This document shows positions 36,356 to 48,001 of a stretch of 64,000 bases of DNA, one piece after another. Source of the DNA: Metridium senile (Eukaryota > Cnidaria > Anthozoa > Actiniaria > Metridiidae). The notes below the pieces were generated by a model that was not told the DNA's origin, did not search any database, and worked only from the letters and a program-made list of their open reading frames with translations. Each line of letters begins with the position of its first letter. Position 1 is the first letter of the stretch. Location of the stretch: NCBI GenBank assembly GCA_949775045.1, contig OX459103.1, positions 18,302,817 through 18,366,816 on the forward strand, written 5' to 3'. Made by a program: the position numbers and the translations under genes.

Positions 36356-36612
36356 AGTGTAGCTAGCTTAATTGGTTAGTGAGCATCCAGCTGTCAGAGC
36401 GAGAATTCCCGAGTTCGATTCACAGCATTTTCACACTGGTTTCAATTTCTTTCCAATCTGTATAGCTTTGATTATAGCTTTAGATATTCGAAAAACGGAA
36501 CATTGATGGAGAGTGGCGAGACAGAGCGCACCGTCGGCTTCCTGGGAGAACAGCTTACTTCTAGCTGAAGGGACAACTGACACTAAATATAGTGCTTTTC
36601 TTTTTACTATAT
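36356..36612 (+). mobile_element. tRNA-derived SINE
   Basis: TAGCTTAATTGG (36364-36375) fits the RNA polymerase III A box and GAGTTCGATTC (36411-36421) the B box, at tRNA-like spacing, giving a tRNA-related head from about 36356. The body continues through GGCGAGACAGAGCGC, GAGAACAGCTTACTT and GAAGGGACAACTGACAC. It follows the GAT tract directly. No clear A-tail or flanking duplication was identified. Confidence 0.6.
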
Positions 36613-36859
36613 AGGATATAATAAATGATCGCGAAGAGATATATGAGTGTTTCAGTTTAATACTTCAGTGAGACATCGAATTTGAAAATGAAAATATCAA
36701 TTACATATCTTAGTAGTATTCTTTTTAAAGAATTTTCATGCAAGAAATTATATTTTCACATGTAAAATTATCGTAATTTTACTTATGTTTAAATACGATA
36801 TTTCTCAGTGGCAGATATCCCTGTAAACCACTGTTATCTATCCTGAAATAGGCATATAA

Positions 36860-37010
36860 TAATAATGGTTAGTTCTTATATAGCGCATTTCCAGAACTGC
36901 TCAATGCGCTTACTCAACGTGTTCGAGTTGAAGGTATATCAAGGCGCATTAAGCTGCCACCATACAACCCATGTCTGAACATGGAGTTCTTTTACGTCCC
37001 TCAATGCTTT
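36860..37010 (+). repeat. TATAGCGCATTTCC dispersed repeat fragment
   Basis: AATAATAATGGTTAGTTC, TTATATAGCGCATTTCC and CTCAATGCGCTTAC resemble a segment common in invertebrate interspersed repeats, possibly another SINE tail. Confidence 0.4.
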
Positions 37011-37164
37011 TTTTTTGGCCTATATAATTACGTATTTGAGTGACCTATTCCTTGGACAAGCTCTTTGTAGCTGTTCAACTTCTAGTTAATATATTCAAGT
37101 TAAAAACAATATTATGATAAGCTTGATCATGCATTATCCGATAGTATGCTGTATTATAGTTGGC

Positions 37165-37430
37165 TCTATACTCCGACGAAGGGCTAAAGCTCGAAACGTC
37201 AGTAAAGTTAAGTCACCATTTTTTACGGTGTAATACATTTCATTCTATTACCTATCGTTTATATCAAACACCGACGCAGCCTATACTAGTTTATTTGCTA
37301 TATAGTTTGCATTTAAGTAGTAAAATTAATTTAACATTTTTTACGGTGTTACAAATTTCATTCTATTACCTATCGTTTATATCAAACACCGACGCAGCCT
37401 CTACTAGTTTACTCGCTAGTTTTCATTTAT
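37165..37430 (+). repeat. 111-bp family array D5 with hammerhead-like cap
   Basis: The cap at 37165-37212 is followed by about two monomers. Confidence 0.9.
37168..37207 (+). ncRNA. Hammerhead-like motif (cap of array D5)
   Basis: Box 1 is CCGACGA (37173-37179, C at the U4 position). A follows, then helix II GGGC-TAAA-GCTC (37181-37192), then GAAACGTC (37193-37200). Helix I: 37169-37172 pairs with 37201-37204 (four pairs). Confidence 0.55.
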
Positions 37431-37800
37431 AATAAGCGTAGTTGAGTGGAACCTGGTGCGCGCGTGCAGGCAGCGATGAAGTCACTGTCTAAACAGTCCG
37501 TGTTATAATGCATGAACGAACGAACGGCTGTGCTTGTCAAGAGATCCATATCTGTCCTTCGATCAAGGAAGACTTCGACAGTTTACACAAGAAATTCGAA
37601 ATATTCCAAAAATAGAAGTTAATTTAAAAAAAACAATATATTGGCAAGCATTTAGGAAAACATATGTTTGTGTTTTTGCTTTCACTGTTTTGAACATTTT
37701 TGTAAAGTAGTCCGAGTAATAAAAACAGCTAATTCTCAATTTCAATTCTCAAAAATGTATTCTTACGTCCATTTTCATTTCATTTTGCTGCAGCAAGATT
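37430..37800. other. No gene seen
   Basis: Unremarkable AT-rich DNA between two arrays. Confidence 0.4.
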
Positions 37801-37802
37801 AA

Positions 37803-38733
37803 AATACGTCAGTAAGTAACACTCTCTTTTATACGGTGTATAAGTTAACATTTTTACTCCTATGAAGGATTAACGTCCTAAACGTCAGTAAGTAACACTC
37901 TCTTTTATACGGTGTATAAGTTAACATTTTTACTCCGACGAAGGATTAACGTCCTAAACGTCAGTAAGTAACACTCTCTTTTATACGGTGTATAAGTTAC
38001 CATTTTTACTCCGACGAAGGATTAACGTCCTAAACGTCAGTAAGTAACACTCTCTTTTATACGGTGTATAAGTTACCATTTTTACTCCTATGAAGGATTA
38101 ACGTCCTAAACGTCAGTAAGTAACACTCTCTTTTATACGGTGTATAAGTTACCATTTTTACTCCGACGAAGGATTAACGTCCTAAACGTCAGTAAGTAAC
38201 ACTCTCTTTTATACGGTGTATAAGTTACCATTTTTACTCCGACGAAGGATTAACGTCCTAAACGTCAGTAAGTAACACTCTCTTTTATACGGTGTATAAG
38301 TTACCATTTTTACTCCGACGAAGGATTAACGTCCTAAACGTCAGTAAGTAACACTCTCTTTTATACGGTGCATAAGTTACCATTTTTACTCCGACGAAGG
38401 CTAGGGTTAACGTCCTAAACGTCAGTAAGTAACACTCTCTTTTATACGGTGTATAAGTAACCATTTTTACTCCGACGAAGGATTAACGTCCTAAACGTCA
38501 GTGAGTAACACTCTCTTTTATACGGTGTATAAGTTACCATTTTTACTCCGACGAAGGATTAACGTCCTAAACATCAGTAAGTGACACTCTCTTTTATACG
38601 GTGTATAAGGCAAATTGTTACTCCGAAGGAATAACGTCAAAAGCGTCAGTAAGTAACACTCTTTTATACGATGTATGAGCTACCATTTTCTACTTATACA
38701 GAGGATTGACGTCCTAAACGTCAGTAAGTTTAC
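37803..38733 (+). repeat. 76-bp family array B4, the most regular copy
   Basis: About 12 units, ten of them nearly identical, in ribozyme-sense orientation. Unit landmarks are CTCCGACGAAGGATTAACG, TCCTAAACGTCAGTAAGTAA, CACTCTCTTTTATACGG and TGTATAAGTTACCATTTTTA. The last two units are decayed. Confidence 0.96.
38231..38307 (+). ncRNA. Representative hammerhead-like 76-nt monomer
   Basis: Helix I TTACT (38234-38238) pairs with AGTAA (38267-38271). Box 1 is CCGACGA. Helix II is AGGA/TCCT around TTAACG. Box 2 is TAAACGTC, with T where G12 is expected. Beyond helix I, AGTAA is followed by GTAAC, which pairs with the GTTAC located upstream of the next TTACT, and by the hairpin TTATAC-GGT-GTATAA, so helix I closes into a rod. 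Two core positions (U4, G12) deviate, so cleavage by this copy is unlikely. Ancestry from an active ribozyme is inference. Confidence 0.45.
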
Positions 38734-39270
38734 CATAGCAATTGGAATACCAATGACGCAAGGTGCTCTCTCTCACAAAGACAACACCTTAGAAAGATTA
38801 GATATGAAAAGTTTCAAATGCTGCAACTTTGCTACCGGTGACGAATTTTGAAAATAGAAATTGAATTTTAAATAATTTGTCAAAAAGGATTTCATTTTCA
38901 AAAAAATCAAAAAAATGTATTCCTCTTTCCAGCTAATTGTAATAATTTATTCGCAGCTTGCACAAGTCATTCTAGATCTACTTAGCTAATAAACATTTCC
39001 ATTTCAGTAACTGCTTCATAATGATTTCCCGCTATACCAATTTATAATATAATTGACTAGGCATATAAACAATTTACCTTTCTATAATTTAACGGTTTTT
39101 GAGACAAAAACGCTGGAGAACAATTTTATTTTCTTCTAAATATTAACTTTTTAGGCTAATTTTTGAAACATAATTACACCCAGACAGCTAATTGTGTAAA
39201 TTTATTGTTTTGTCCATATGTTCAATCATTGCTTTTTCATCATAATCAACTTTTTTAAAAATCGTTGTCG
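38733..39270. other. No gene seen
   Basis: AT-rich sequence without recognised repeats or coding signal. Confidence 0.4.
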
Positions 39271-40215
39271 CAGCCGAAGCTACAGTCCACAATCTGAAGC
39301 CTGCAAAGGATGTCGGTAATATGAACATAATTTGTGATTTATTACACGTTTTGTAAATGAAATATTTGTTTCATCATCCACCACTGCAACAACTTGTTAT
39401 GGTCATATAGCACAAACACGTATAACCAAAATATGCTATGAATAAATCGATAACAAGAGAAGAAATACCGACATCCTTTAAAGAAATAAATGTTTCATCA
39501 TCTACCACTGCAACAACTTTAATTGTTATGGTCATATAACACAAACACGTACAACCAAAATATACTATGAATAAATCGAGAAATACCGACATCCTTAAAG
39601 AAATATTTATTAATTTCATCATCTACCACTGCAACAACTTGTTATGGTCATATAACACAAACACGTACAACCAAAATATGCTATGAATAAATCGATAACA
39701 AGAGATAAAATACCGACATCCTTAAAAAATATTTTCTTCATCATCTACCACTGCAAAAACTTTTTATGGTCATATATCACAAACACGTACAACCAAAATA
39801 TGCTATGAATAAATCGATAACAAGAGAAGAAATACCGACATCCTTTAAAGAAATAAATGTTTCATCATCTACCACTGCAACAACTTTAATTGTTATGGTC
39901 ATATAACACAAACACGTACAACCAAAATATACTATGAATAAATCGAGAAATACCGACATCCTTAAAGAAATATTTATTAATTTCATCATCTACCACTGCA
40001 ACAACTTGTTATGGTCATATAACACAAACACGTACAACCAAAATATGCTATGAATAAATCGATAACAAGAGATAAAATACCGACATCCTTAAAAAATATT
40101 TTCTTCATCATCTACCACTGCAAAAACTTTTTATGGTCATATATCACAAACACGTACAACCAAAATATGCTATGAATAAATCGATAACAAGAGAAGAAAT
40201 ACCGACATCCTTTGC
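39270..40215 (+). repeat. ~122-bp family array F2 with a 367-bp higher-order unit
   Basis: About seven units (CATCATCTACCACTGCAACA, GTTATGGTCATATAACACAA, ACACGTACAACCAAAATATG, AATAAATCGATAACAAGAG). Three-unit blocks of 367 bp repeat almost identically (39471-39837 and 39838-40204). Confidence 0.9.
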
Positions 40216-40489
40216 GGGATGGATAGCTTTGGATGTAACAACCATTTTTAATTAGGTATATAGTAAATATCAGATCATATGTTCGCGGCGTTATCGTATA
40301 CGGTACTTTGTGATATGTATACGATTAACGGTACTTTTCAAATTAAATACGAATTACGTGATCTATTTAATTAATCAGGATTTTCAGATTAAGGTTATCC
40401 AAATCCAATTTATTATCAAACCAATTATTTAGACACGCTCCTGTTCGCTGTAATGAGCTTATTTTAAAACGTTTGCAAGGAATGGCAAA

Positions 40490-40930
40490 TTGCATTAGAC
40501 AACCTTTTTGAAATAGGTGTATGCCTATAATTCCTTTTCGTCTTGGAATGATCTATCGCCTTGGACAACCTTTTTGAAATAGGTGTATGCCTATAATTCC
40601 TTTCCATCTTGGAATGATCTATCGCCTTGGACAACCTTTTTGAAATAGGTGTATGCCTATAATTCCTTTCCATCTTGGAATGATCTATCGCCTTGGACAA
40701 CCTTTTTGAAATAGGTGTATGCCTATAATTCCTTTCCATCTTGGAATGATCTATCGCCTTGGACAACCTTTTTGAAATAGGTGTATGCCTATAATTCCTT
40801 TCCATCTTGGAATGATCTATCGCCTTGGACAACCTTTTTGAAATAGGTGTATGCCTATAATTCCTTTCCATCTTGGAATGACCTATCGCCTTGGGCAACC
40901 TTTAATTTTCGAAATAGGTGTATGCCAATA
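40490..40930 (-). repeat. 66-bp family array A3
   Basis: About six and a half very similar units in minus orientation; four consecutive units appear identical. Confidence 0.95.
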
Positions 40931-41212
40931 ATTACTCTTGAAAATCCATGAAATCGGTATATGCAAAGTGAACAAATTATAGAACTTTTATTAACATGGT
41001 CACGTGATGATACTAAGATAGGGATTAAAGCAATTACGCTCTACAGAAAGAATAGGTTTTGCCGGGGAGATATGTGATCTTGGCCCGAGGCAAATTCGTT
41101 TTAGCAAACACAAAAGCTCAATTTGCTAGAACATTGGATTACGATCGATAATAGTTAAAAAAAGAATATAAGACTAATACTCACGCACACAGGAATAATA
41201 TAGTTGAGACAC

Positions 41213-41411
41213 GAGAAGAGAAGAGAAGAAAAGAGAAGAGAAGAGAAGAGAAGAGAAGAGAAGAGAAGAGAAGAGAAGAGAAGAGAAGAGAAGAGAAGAG
41301 AAGAGAAGAGAAGAGAAGAGAAGAGAAGAGAAGAGAAGAGAAGAGAAGAGAAGAGAAGAGAAGAGAAGAGAAGAGAAGAGAAGAGAAGAGAAGAGAAGAG
41401 AAGAGAAGAGA
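41213..41411 (+). repeat. (AGAAG)n pentamer microsatellite, second array
   Basis: About 40 units with one AGAAA near the left edge. Same pentamer and similar length to the array at 26252. Confidence 0.97.
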
Positions 41412-42290
41412 ATTATATGCTAAATACAAAGATAATTAAATTTGTAAGATAACGATTTAGGAGACAATATCCACTGCATTTTCCTCTAGCCCAAACAAAC
41501 ACCCAGTAAGCGATTTTTTCAACTTTCTTTTGCTTTGTAAATGTATTTGCTTTTAGTTTTAATTTAACTGCAAAAAAGCAGAGTAATAGAATTGCTGAAC
41601 ATTTAAAAAGGACATTAAACTAAGATAACAGCGAAAAGATATGTTTATGGGCAAGTACAAAAGAAAGTTTTTGAAATCCCTCATGGCGAGTTTATTTTAC
41701 GTATTTCTCTTGCAATTGCCAGACGGCTATCATTTTATCTCTTTTGCTCTTGTATTTGAGTTTAGCTTTAACATGGGAACGAAATATTATCCGAATAAAT
41801 TAAAACAACTTCTACTTCTACAATTTAAGATAAATACAAGTGAAATAATTTTATTTTTACAACGTTGAAATGAAGTCACTTCGAATCGAAATAACAGGAA
41901 AACACCGTCAATTTAAAAAGCCAATTTCAACTTTGTCAACTACAGAACGAAAAACAATACATGTCATTTGTTCAACTCACATAAACCGGTTATTGAATAA
42001 AGATAAAAATGGCTCCGTCATGTCGTTCACGACCGATTTCCGCTATAATTCCTTTCTGCTAATCGCCATTCTCTTCGGCAGGGGGGAAAACTGAAAGTCA
42101 ACACGCCACCAAAATAATATACTTTGCTAAGCCTGCAAATCTTGATCAATATCAATAATAGAAAATATCGATAATTTAGGATGTAATTACTGATCGACAA
42201 AAGTAATCATAGTGGAATTTTTTTTAAAAATGAATTATTTAAACCTTTGAAAAAAAAATATAGGTAATGAAATTTGTAAATGGAAACTAT
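41412..42290. other. No gene seen
   Basis: Two adjacent 74-75-codon frames (41641 and 41870) start with ATG but show no domain, signal or homology I recognise. They are more likely chance frames. Confidence 0.45.
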
Positions 42291-42470
42291 AGCGGGTAAG
42301 TGTATTGTAACACCGTAAAAAATGTTGACTTAACTTTACTTAAATGGAAACTAGCGAGTAAACTAGTATAGGCTGCGTCGGTGTTTGATATAAACGATAG
42401 GTAATAGAATGAAATTTGTAACACCGTAGAAAATGTACTATGTTTCGAGCTTTAGCCCTTTGTCGTTTGA
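42290..42470 (-). repeat. 111-bp family array D6 with cap
   Basis: About one and a third monomers in minus orientation, ending in TTTCGAGCTTTAGCCCTTTG at 42444-42463 (a cap with a damaged first box on the minus strand). Confidence 0.85.
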
Positions 42471-42584
42471 AAAATGTATAAAACTTTAGTCAAAGAAAAT
42501 GTTGAAACTTTTAATAACTTAATGACTTTTTGAACGAAAATAAAGAATTAAAAACAAAAAACTAGTTATATATCGTGCAAAAAC

Positions 42585-42940
42585 AGTGTTACCTTCTGAC
42601 GTTTAGGACGCCGTTAATCCTTCGTCAGAGTAAAAATGGTAACTTATACACCGTATAAAAGAGAGTGTTACTTACTGACGCTTAGGACGTTAATCCTTCG
42701 TCGGAGTAAAAATGGTAACTTATACACCGTATAAAAGAGAGTGTTACTTGCTGACGTTCAGGACGTCAATCCTTCGTCGGAGTAAAAATGGTAACTTATA
42801 CACCGTATAAAAGAGAGTGTTACTTGCTGACGTTCAGGACGTCAATCCTTCGTCGGAGTAAAAATGGTAACTTATACACCGTATAAAAGAGAGTGTTTCT
42901 TACTGACGTTTAGGACGCCAATCCACCATCGGAGTAAACT
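42585..42940 (-). repeat. 76-bp family array B5
   Basis: Four and a half units in minus orientation. The first has TCGTCAGAG at about 42622, that is CTGACGA on the minus strand, the canonical first box; the following ones have CCGACGA. Confidence 0.93.
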
Positions 42941-42944
42941 GATA

Positions 42945-44320
42945 TATATAGAACTAAAAATCCTGATATTGATTGCAATTCTGACTCCTGTCTCCGATAC
43001 TCTAAAGTTTCAACTTCAAAATATTGTCAAAAAAAAAAAGAACCATTTTGACTTAAGATTGATGGCCAAAATATTATATAACTTGACCCTCCTTGATTGC
43101 TCGACTATAAGTTATTTTTGCTTAAAAACCGCCCATACATTGTCTAATTCAAAACAGGTTTCTGTTTCAGCATTCTGACTAGATATATTGTATAAAGAAT
43201 GTACAAAATAACATTTTTTACTTTGGCTGTTTTCTAATAAAATTTCAAAATTTCACAAATCATTGACACTTTTTGGATGGAAATTGATCTCAAAATGAAA
43301 TTCAAAAACACATTTTTTGGAAGAAAAGTACACTCATTTTGACTATATATCTTGTAGTGAATTTCTTTGATCTTCTTGTGATTTAGTAAAAGGTATTGAT
43401 TTTAATTAGCTGTAAATATGAATAGGTAAATATATTCTGCATCTTAAAAACCTTTAGAATAATATGTGGTATGCTATTCTATGCTATTACTTCAACTTCT
43501 CGTTATCTAGATCTATCACTGCTGTACTATTTAATATGCAAAAGGCGCATTTGCACAGGCTGTATAAGCCTTGATATTTTGTCAAAATATTCATGAATCT
43601 TATAAGCAAAGCATGAAAAAATAGAAAACATTAATAGAAAACACATTTGAATTTGTTATGTATCGAGGCTATCCCTGTAGAATTTTAAAATGCTCCTTTT
43701 GTGAAATAATACAACGAAATTGAAGCGCTTTTACAGAGCGACGCAACAAACCTATTGGCAGAACTTAATTCTTTTCCTCAATTAAAATTCAATCGTATTT
43801 CTTACTATCATTTCTTCTTGAATCGGTCTTAGGTTAATCTGATAAAATGATTATTATAATTTGTTGGCGTTATCCGTTTTTGTTGCAAATGTGTTTTGAA
43901 GGTAAACATTTTTTTTTGTCTGAATTATTATGTATTATGTATTTCGCATTTTTGAAAAGCGTCCTATTTCGCTGATTTATGATTGCATGTCTTTTTGATT
44001 TGACTCTTTACTTTTTAGCGGGATTAATTAATTAATTACTTAAAAATATTGTTTGTTTGTGAGTTTCTTCTCATAGCCATCTTGCTCTAGCTAGTTTTCA
44101 ATAAAATCTTAATGGGTGAGATTTAATATAGGTCACTTGAAATGGTTTTATTTTAATGGAGCATATTTGAATACTGAAATGAATTTCACGTCGATCAAAA
44201 TAGGTTAATTTGATTTCAGAATTTTATTTTTTCGCTTGTATAATCAATGGATCATTTTTAGATTGAAAACGATCTGAATAGAATAGAATTCGAAATGTTA
44301 TTAAAACTGTATTGTATTGA
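42945..44320. other. No gene seen
   Basis: 1.4 kb of AT-rich DNA with no array, hairpin or coding signal that I can support. Confidence 0.45.
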
Positions 44321-44775
44321 ATTGTATTCGATTTTAAATATAGCTTGCAAATTGAGGATCGTTATTCAGTTTTAGTCAATTCCTCCGATGTTCGAGCTCG
44401 ATCAATTCTGAATTCAATTGCAATTATATATTTTTTTCAATGAATCGAATTCGACTTTTAATCGAACTGCATTGAATTGAATTCGAATTTTAGTTATAGC
44501 TTGCAAATAGACGATCGTTATTTTTGTCATTTCTTTCGATGCATGTTCAAGCTCGATCGATTATAAATTTCCTTCTATTTTTTCAATTAGTCGAATTCGA
44601 CTTTTAATCGAACTGTATTGAATTGAATTTGATTTTTAACAATAGCTTGCTAATATTCGATCGTCATTTTAGTATTTTTTTTTCGATATTCGAGTTCGAT
44701 CGATTATAGTTTCCCTTGCTTGTATTTTTTCAATTAATCGAATTCGACTTTTAATCGAACTTTAATAAATATCAA
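44320..44775 (+). repeat. Degenerate ~125-150-bp tandem repeat, AATCGAACT/TTCGAGCTCGAT type
   Basis: AATTCGACTTTTAATCGAAC, TGTATTGAATTGAATTCGA, ATAGCTTGCAAAT and TTCGAGCTCGATCRATT recur about four times. Confidence 0.75.
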
Positions 44776-44974
44776 AATCGATTTCTGTTTGCAGACAGAG
44801 TTCTATTTTAATTGAAGGGTATCAAACCATTTCTACGTAAGCTGCTTGTCTCAGTTCAAGTTAAATTCACGATTTAAAACTACGTTAAAAAGATACAAAT
44901 CTTGCATTGAAAAGCGTCAAAAACTCAGCTTCTATTTTTAATATAAAAATTGTCAGCGAAATCAAGATCCTATA

Positions 44975-45565
44975 TGAGGAGTGATGGTTGTAAATACTGA
45001 GTGTAGTGGTAGTGTGTGTAGAGTGAATCTCACAGAAGAGCCCTGATAGGGAGTGATGGTTGTATATACTGAGTGTAGTGGTAGTGTGTGTAGAGTGAAT
45101 CTCACAGAAGAGCCCTGATGGGGAGTGATGGTTGTAAATACTGAGTGTAGTGGTAGTGTGTGTAGAGTGAACCTCACGGAAGAGCCCTGATAGGGAGTGA
45201 TGGTTGTAAATACTGAGTGTAGTGGTAGTGTGCACGTGTGTAGAGTGAACCTTACAGAAGAGCCCTGGTGGGGAGTGATGGTTGTAAATACTGAGTTTAG
45301 TGGTAGTGTGCACGTGTGTAGAGTGAACCTTACAGAAGAGCCCTGGTGGGGAGTGATGGTTGTAAATACTGAGTGTAGTGGTAGTGTGCACGTGTGTAGA
45401 GTGAACCTTACAGAAGAGCCCTGGAGGGGAGTGATGGTTGTAAATACTGAGTTTAGTGGTAGTGTGTGTAGAGTGAACCTCACGGAAGAGCCCTGATGGG
45501 GAGTGATGGTTGTAAATACTGAGTGTAGTGGTAGTGTGTGTGGAGCGAACCTTACAGAAGATACC
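44975..45565 (+). repeat. ~71-78-bp tandem repeat (GGGAGTGATGGTTG)
   Basis: Eight units of GGGAGTGATGGTTGTAAAT, ACTGAGTGTAGTGGTAGTG, TGTAGAGTGAACCTCACAG, AAGAGCCCTGATG. A subset carries an inserted CACGTG. Open frames on both strands are by-products. Confidence 0.93.
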
Positions 45566-45569
45566 TTAT

Positions 45570-46160
45570 GTACAAACATGTTGTACAATACTTAAATAAA
45601 GTTCGGGAAGAATCTTGATAATAAATAGTAAACAGTTGATCACATAAAATATATGCTATATAGATAAAATATAAATTATATATGAAATCATAAAAAAATC
45701 AATAATTATGAATTTTAAAAACATACAAAATTACCTTTTATGCTGAGCAGTCCCTTTTAAAACTTAAATATCCAATTTTTTGCGGTGAACTAATTGATTT
45801 TAGATCAGTTTGTAACCCAGAAACGCTCGGTGAAGCATTCTCTTTCATATACCGCGTAATCTAAACTGCGATAGCTATTAAAATGGCTAAGCTTTTAAAG
45901 ATGTCCTATGATTGGTTGCACTTTGATTTACATATTGTAACGATTCCAGTCATACGTGACTTCAGAGCCTATGAGTTGGTTGTATATTTACCTAACTGTG
46001 AATAAAAATATGTCTAACTGATAAAATTGAACAAAGATAATTAGTGTTTTGAGGAAAAGAGGGATTTCCTAGATGACGTTTTAGACAGTAACTCTCAGAG
46101 AGAGGAAAAACGGCAAATATAGTGTTGTTTAAATAAATGTTTCGTCTGAGTAAAAATTGA
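45570..46160. other. No gene seen
   Basis: AT-rich DNA without recognised features. Confidence 0.4.
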
Positions 46161-46164
46161 TAAC

Positions 46165-46615
46165 TTGTACAAACAAACAAACAAAAAGACAAACATGCAA
46201 ATAAACAAACAAACAAACAAACATATAAACAAGCAAACAAACAAACAAACAAACAGACAGATAAACAAACAAACAAACACATACACAAGCAAACAAATAA
46301 ACAAACAAACAAACAAACGAGCAAACAAACAAACAAACAAACAGACAGACAGACAGACAGACAAACAAACAAACAAACAAAAAAACAAAAAACAAAAAAC
46401 GAGCAAACAAATAAATGAGCAAACAAACAAACAAACATATAAACAAGCAAACAAACAAACAAACAAACAAACGAGCAAACAAATAAACGAGCAAACAAAC
46501 AAACAAACATAAAAACGTATAAACAAGCAAACAAACAAACAAGCAAACAAACAAACGAGCAAACAAACAAACAGACAAACAGACAAACAAACAAACAAAC
46601 AAACAAACAAACAAA
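46165..46615 (+). repeat. (ACAA)n tract with ACAG/ATAA/GAGC variants
   Basis: ~450 bp of tetranucleotide repeat. The long Cys/Leu/Phe/Val frames on the minus strand are artefacts. A second tract is at 52917-53410. Confidence 0.95.
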
Positions 46616-47018
46616 TAAAATAAAAAATAAAATAAAAAAATGCAGTCAAATAACTTTTTTGGTCAACAAAAAGCAGGAAAGCACATATTCAAAAAACAAT
46701 TTGTAAACAAACCACTTTCTCAAGTATATTTTTAGAAAAGACTTCCCCAAGAGCAAGCCATTTTCCATGACACATCTATCAATATACAAAAGCTACTTTT
46801 AATCGCTTAAACAGTGGGTCTATCGGCAGACCGTGATCATTACACATCAAAAGTCATTCTAAAAATGGAATAAAAAAACACTTTATAAATGACTGATGCC
46901 TTAAGCAAAGATTACTTTTACATTTTCTAAGTGTTCTTTAATCTTGAGGGATTAAGAAACAATCAGACTGTTTAAAAGACCCTATTAACTGATGTATTTT
47001 TACATCAAAATCTCCGTC
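46616..47018. other. No gene seen
   Basis: AT-rich DNA without recognised features. Confidence 0.4.
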
Positions 47019-47019
47019 T

Positions 47020-47160
47020 GAGTAAAAATGGTAATTACTAAAACACCGTATAAAAGAGAGTGTTACTTACTGACGTTTAGGGCGTTAATCCTTCGTCGGA
47101 GTTAAAATGGTAAATTATACACCGTATAAAAGAGAGTGTTACTTACTGACGTTTTGGAAA
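47020..47160 (-). repeat. 76-bp family, array B6a
   Basis: About two units in minus orientation, including TTCGTCGGAG and ACTGACGTTTAGGGCG. Confidence 0.88.
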
Positions 47161-47499
47161 GTGGTTTGTGGTTGGAACCAAAATGAATTATAGAAAATTT
47201 AGAATATAGTATAGATATAAAAATTACTATGATCAATCTCTTCAAAACATTCATACCGAGTTTAATCAGCTGATTTTTTGACTCACATGCAGTTCAATTA
47301 TACATCAAAATGAACTTCCTAATTGAAAAGCCATGTTATTATTTTTGCTGTTCTGCAGCTGGTGATGTTGTTGTGTTGTTCAGTGCTAGGGACGGACGTG
47401 TTGCTGTCGATGGCGTGTCACACTGCCATCCTATGCTGTCATTTCACCCACGTTATCAATTGAGAGGAAGATTAAAAAATGGTAACGCATCTTTTAGGA

Positions 47500-47605
47500 C
47501 AGTAATCCTTTGTCGGAGTAAAAATGGTAACTTATACACCGTATAAAAGAGAGTGTACTTACTGACGTTTAGGACGTTAATCGTAAAAATGGTAACTTAT
47601 ACCAC
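47500..47605 (-). repeat. 76-bp family, array B6b
   Basis: About one and a half units in minus orientation. A further fragment lies at 47845-47920. Between 47160 and 47500 a 78-codon frame (47310-47546) precedes and partly overlaps the repeat; it has no recognisable domain. Confidence 0.8.
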
Positions 47606-48001
47606 AGGGAGCCCAAACAATCCATTTTTACAGTTAATATAAGAGAAAAAATGATAGTTAAAAAATCGCATTCATTGTTAAAATAAATTTGAACATATTT
47701 CAGTCCTGGGTTGTTGTTAAATTTATTTGGTGTCATTCTCGGTAGATTTTGAACGTTTTAGAGCATTTATTTTAATGTTTGCCCACCTGTACTTAAATAT
47801 GGAAAGGCTGGTCACTCTAGATATGGATCGCTTGTCTTCGATGGAGTAAAAATGGTGACTTATACAGTGTATAAAAGAGATTGTACTTATATATACACCG
47901 TATAAAAGAGGTTGAAGACAAATGTAGTTTGCTTCAATATTACTGAACTGTTTGACGTTTCGGATTATGTAAATGCACACCGAATATGATATGTTTTTTC
48001 A

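Noticed and set aside
35572..36379. Acidic (poly-Asp), poly-Met and poly-Ile frames
   Set aside because: Low-complexity GATGAT tract.
41641..42094. Two adjacent 74-75-codon frames
   Set aside because: No domain, signal or splice structure; composition like the surrounding noncoding DNA.
46095..46649. Cys/Leu/Phe/Val-rich multi-pass membrane-like frames
   Set aside because: Artefacts of the (ACAA)n tract; the same frames arise at 52830-53782.
47310..47546. 78-codon ATG frame with a possible acceptor (TTCTGCAG) inside
   Set aside because: Runs into a 76-bp satellite unit, with no recognisable domain or partner exon.
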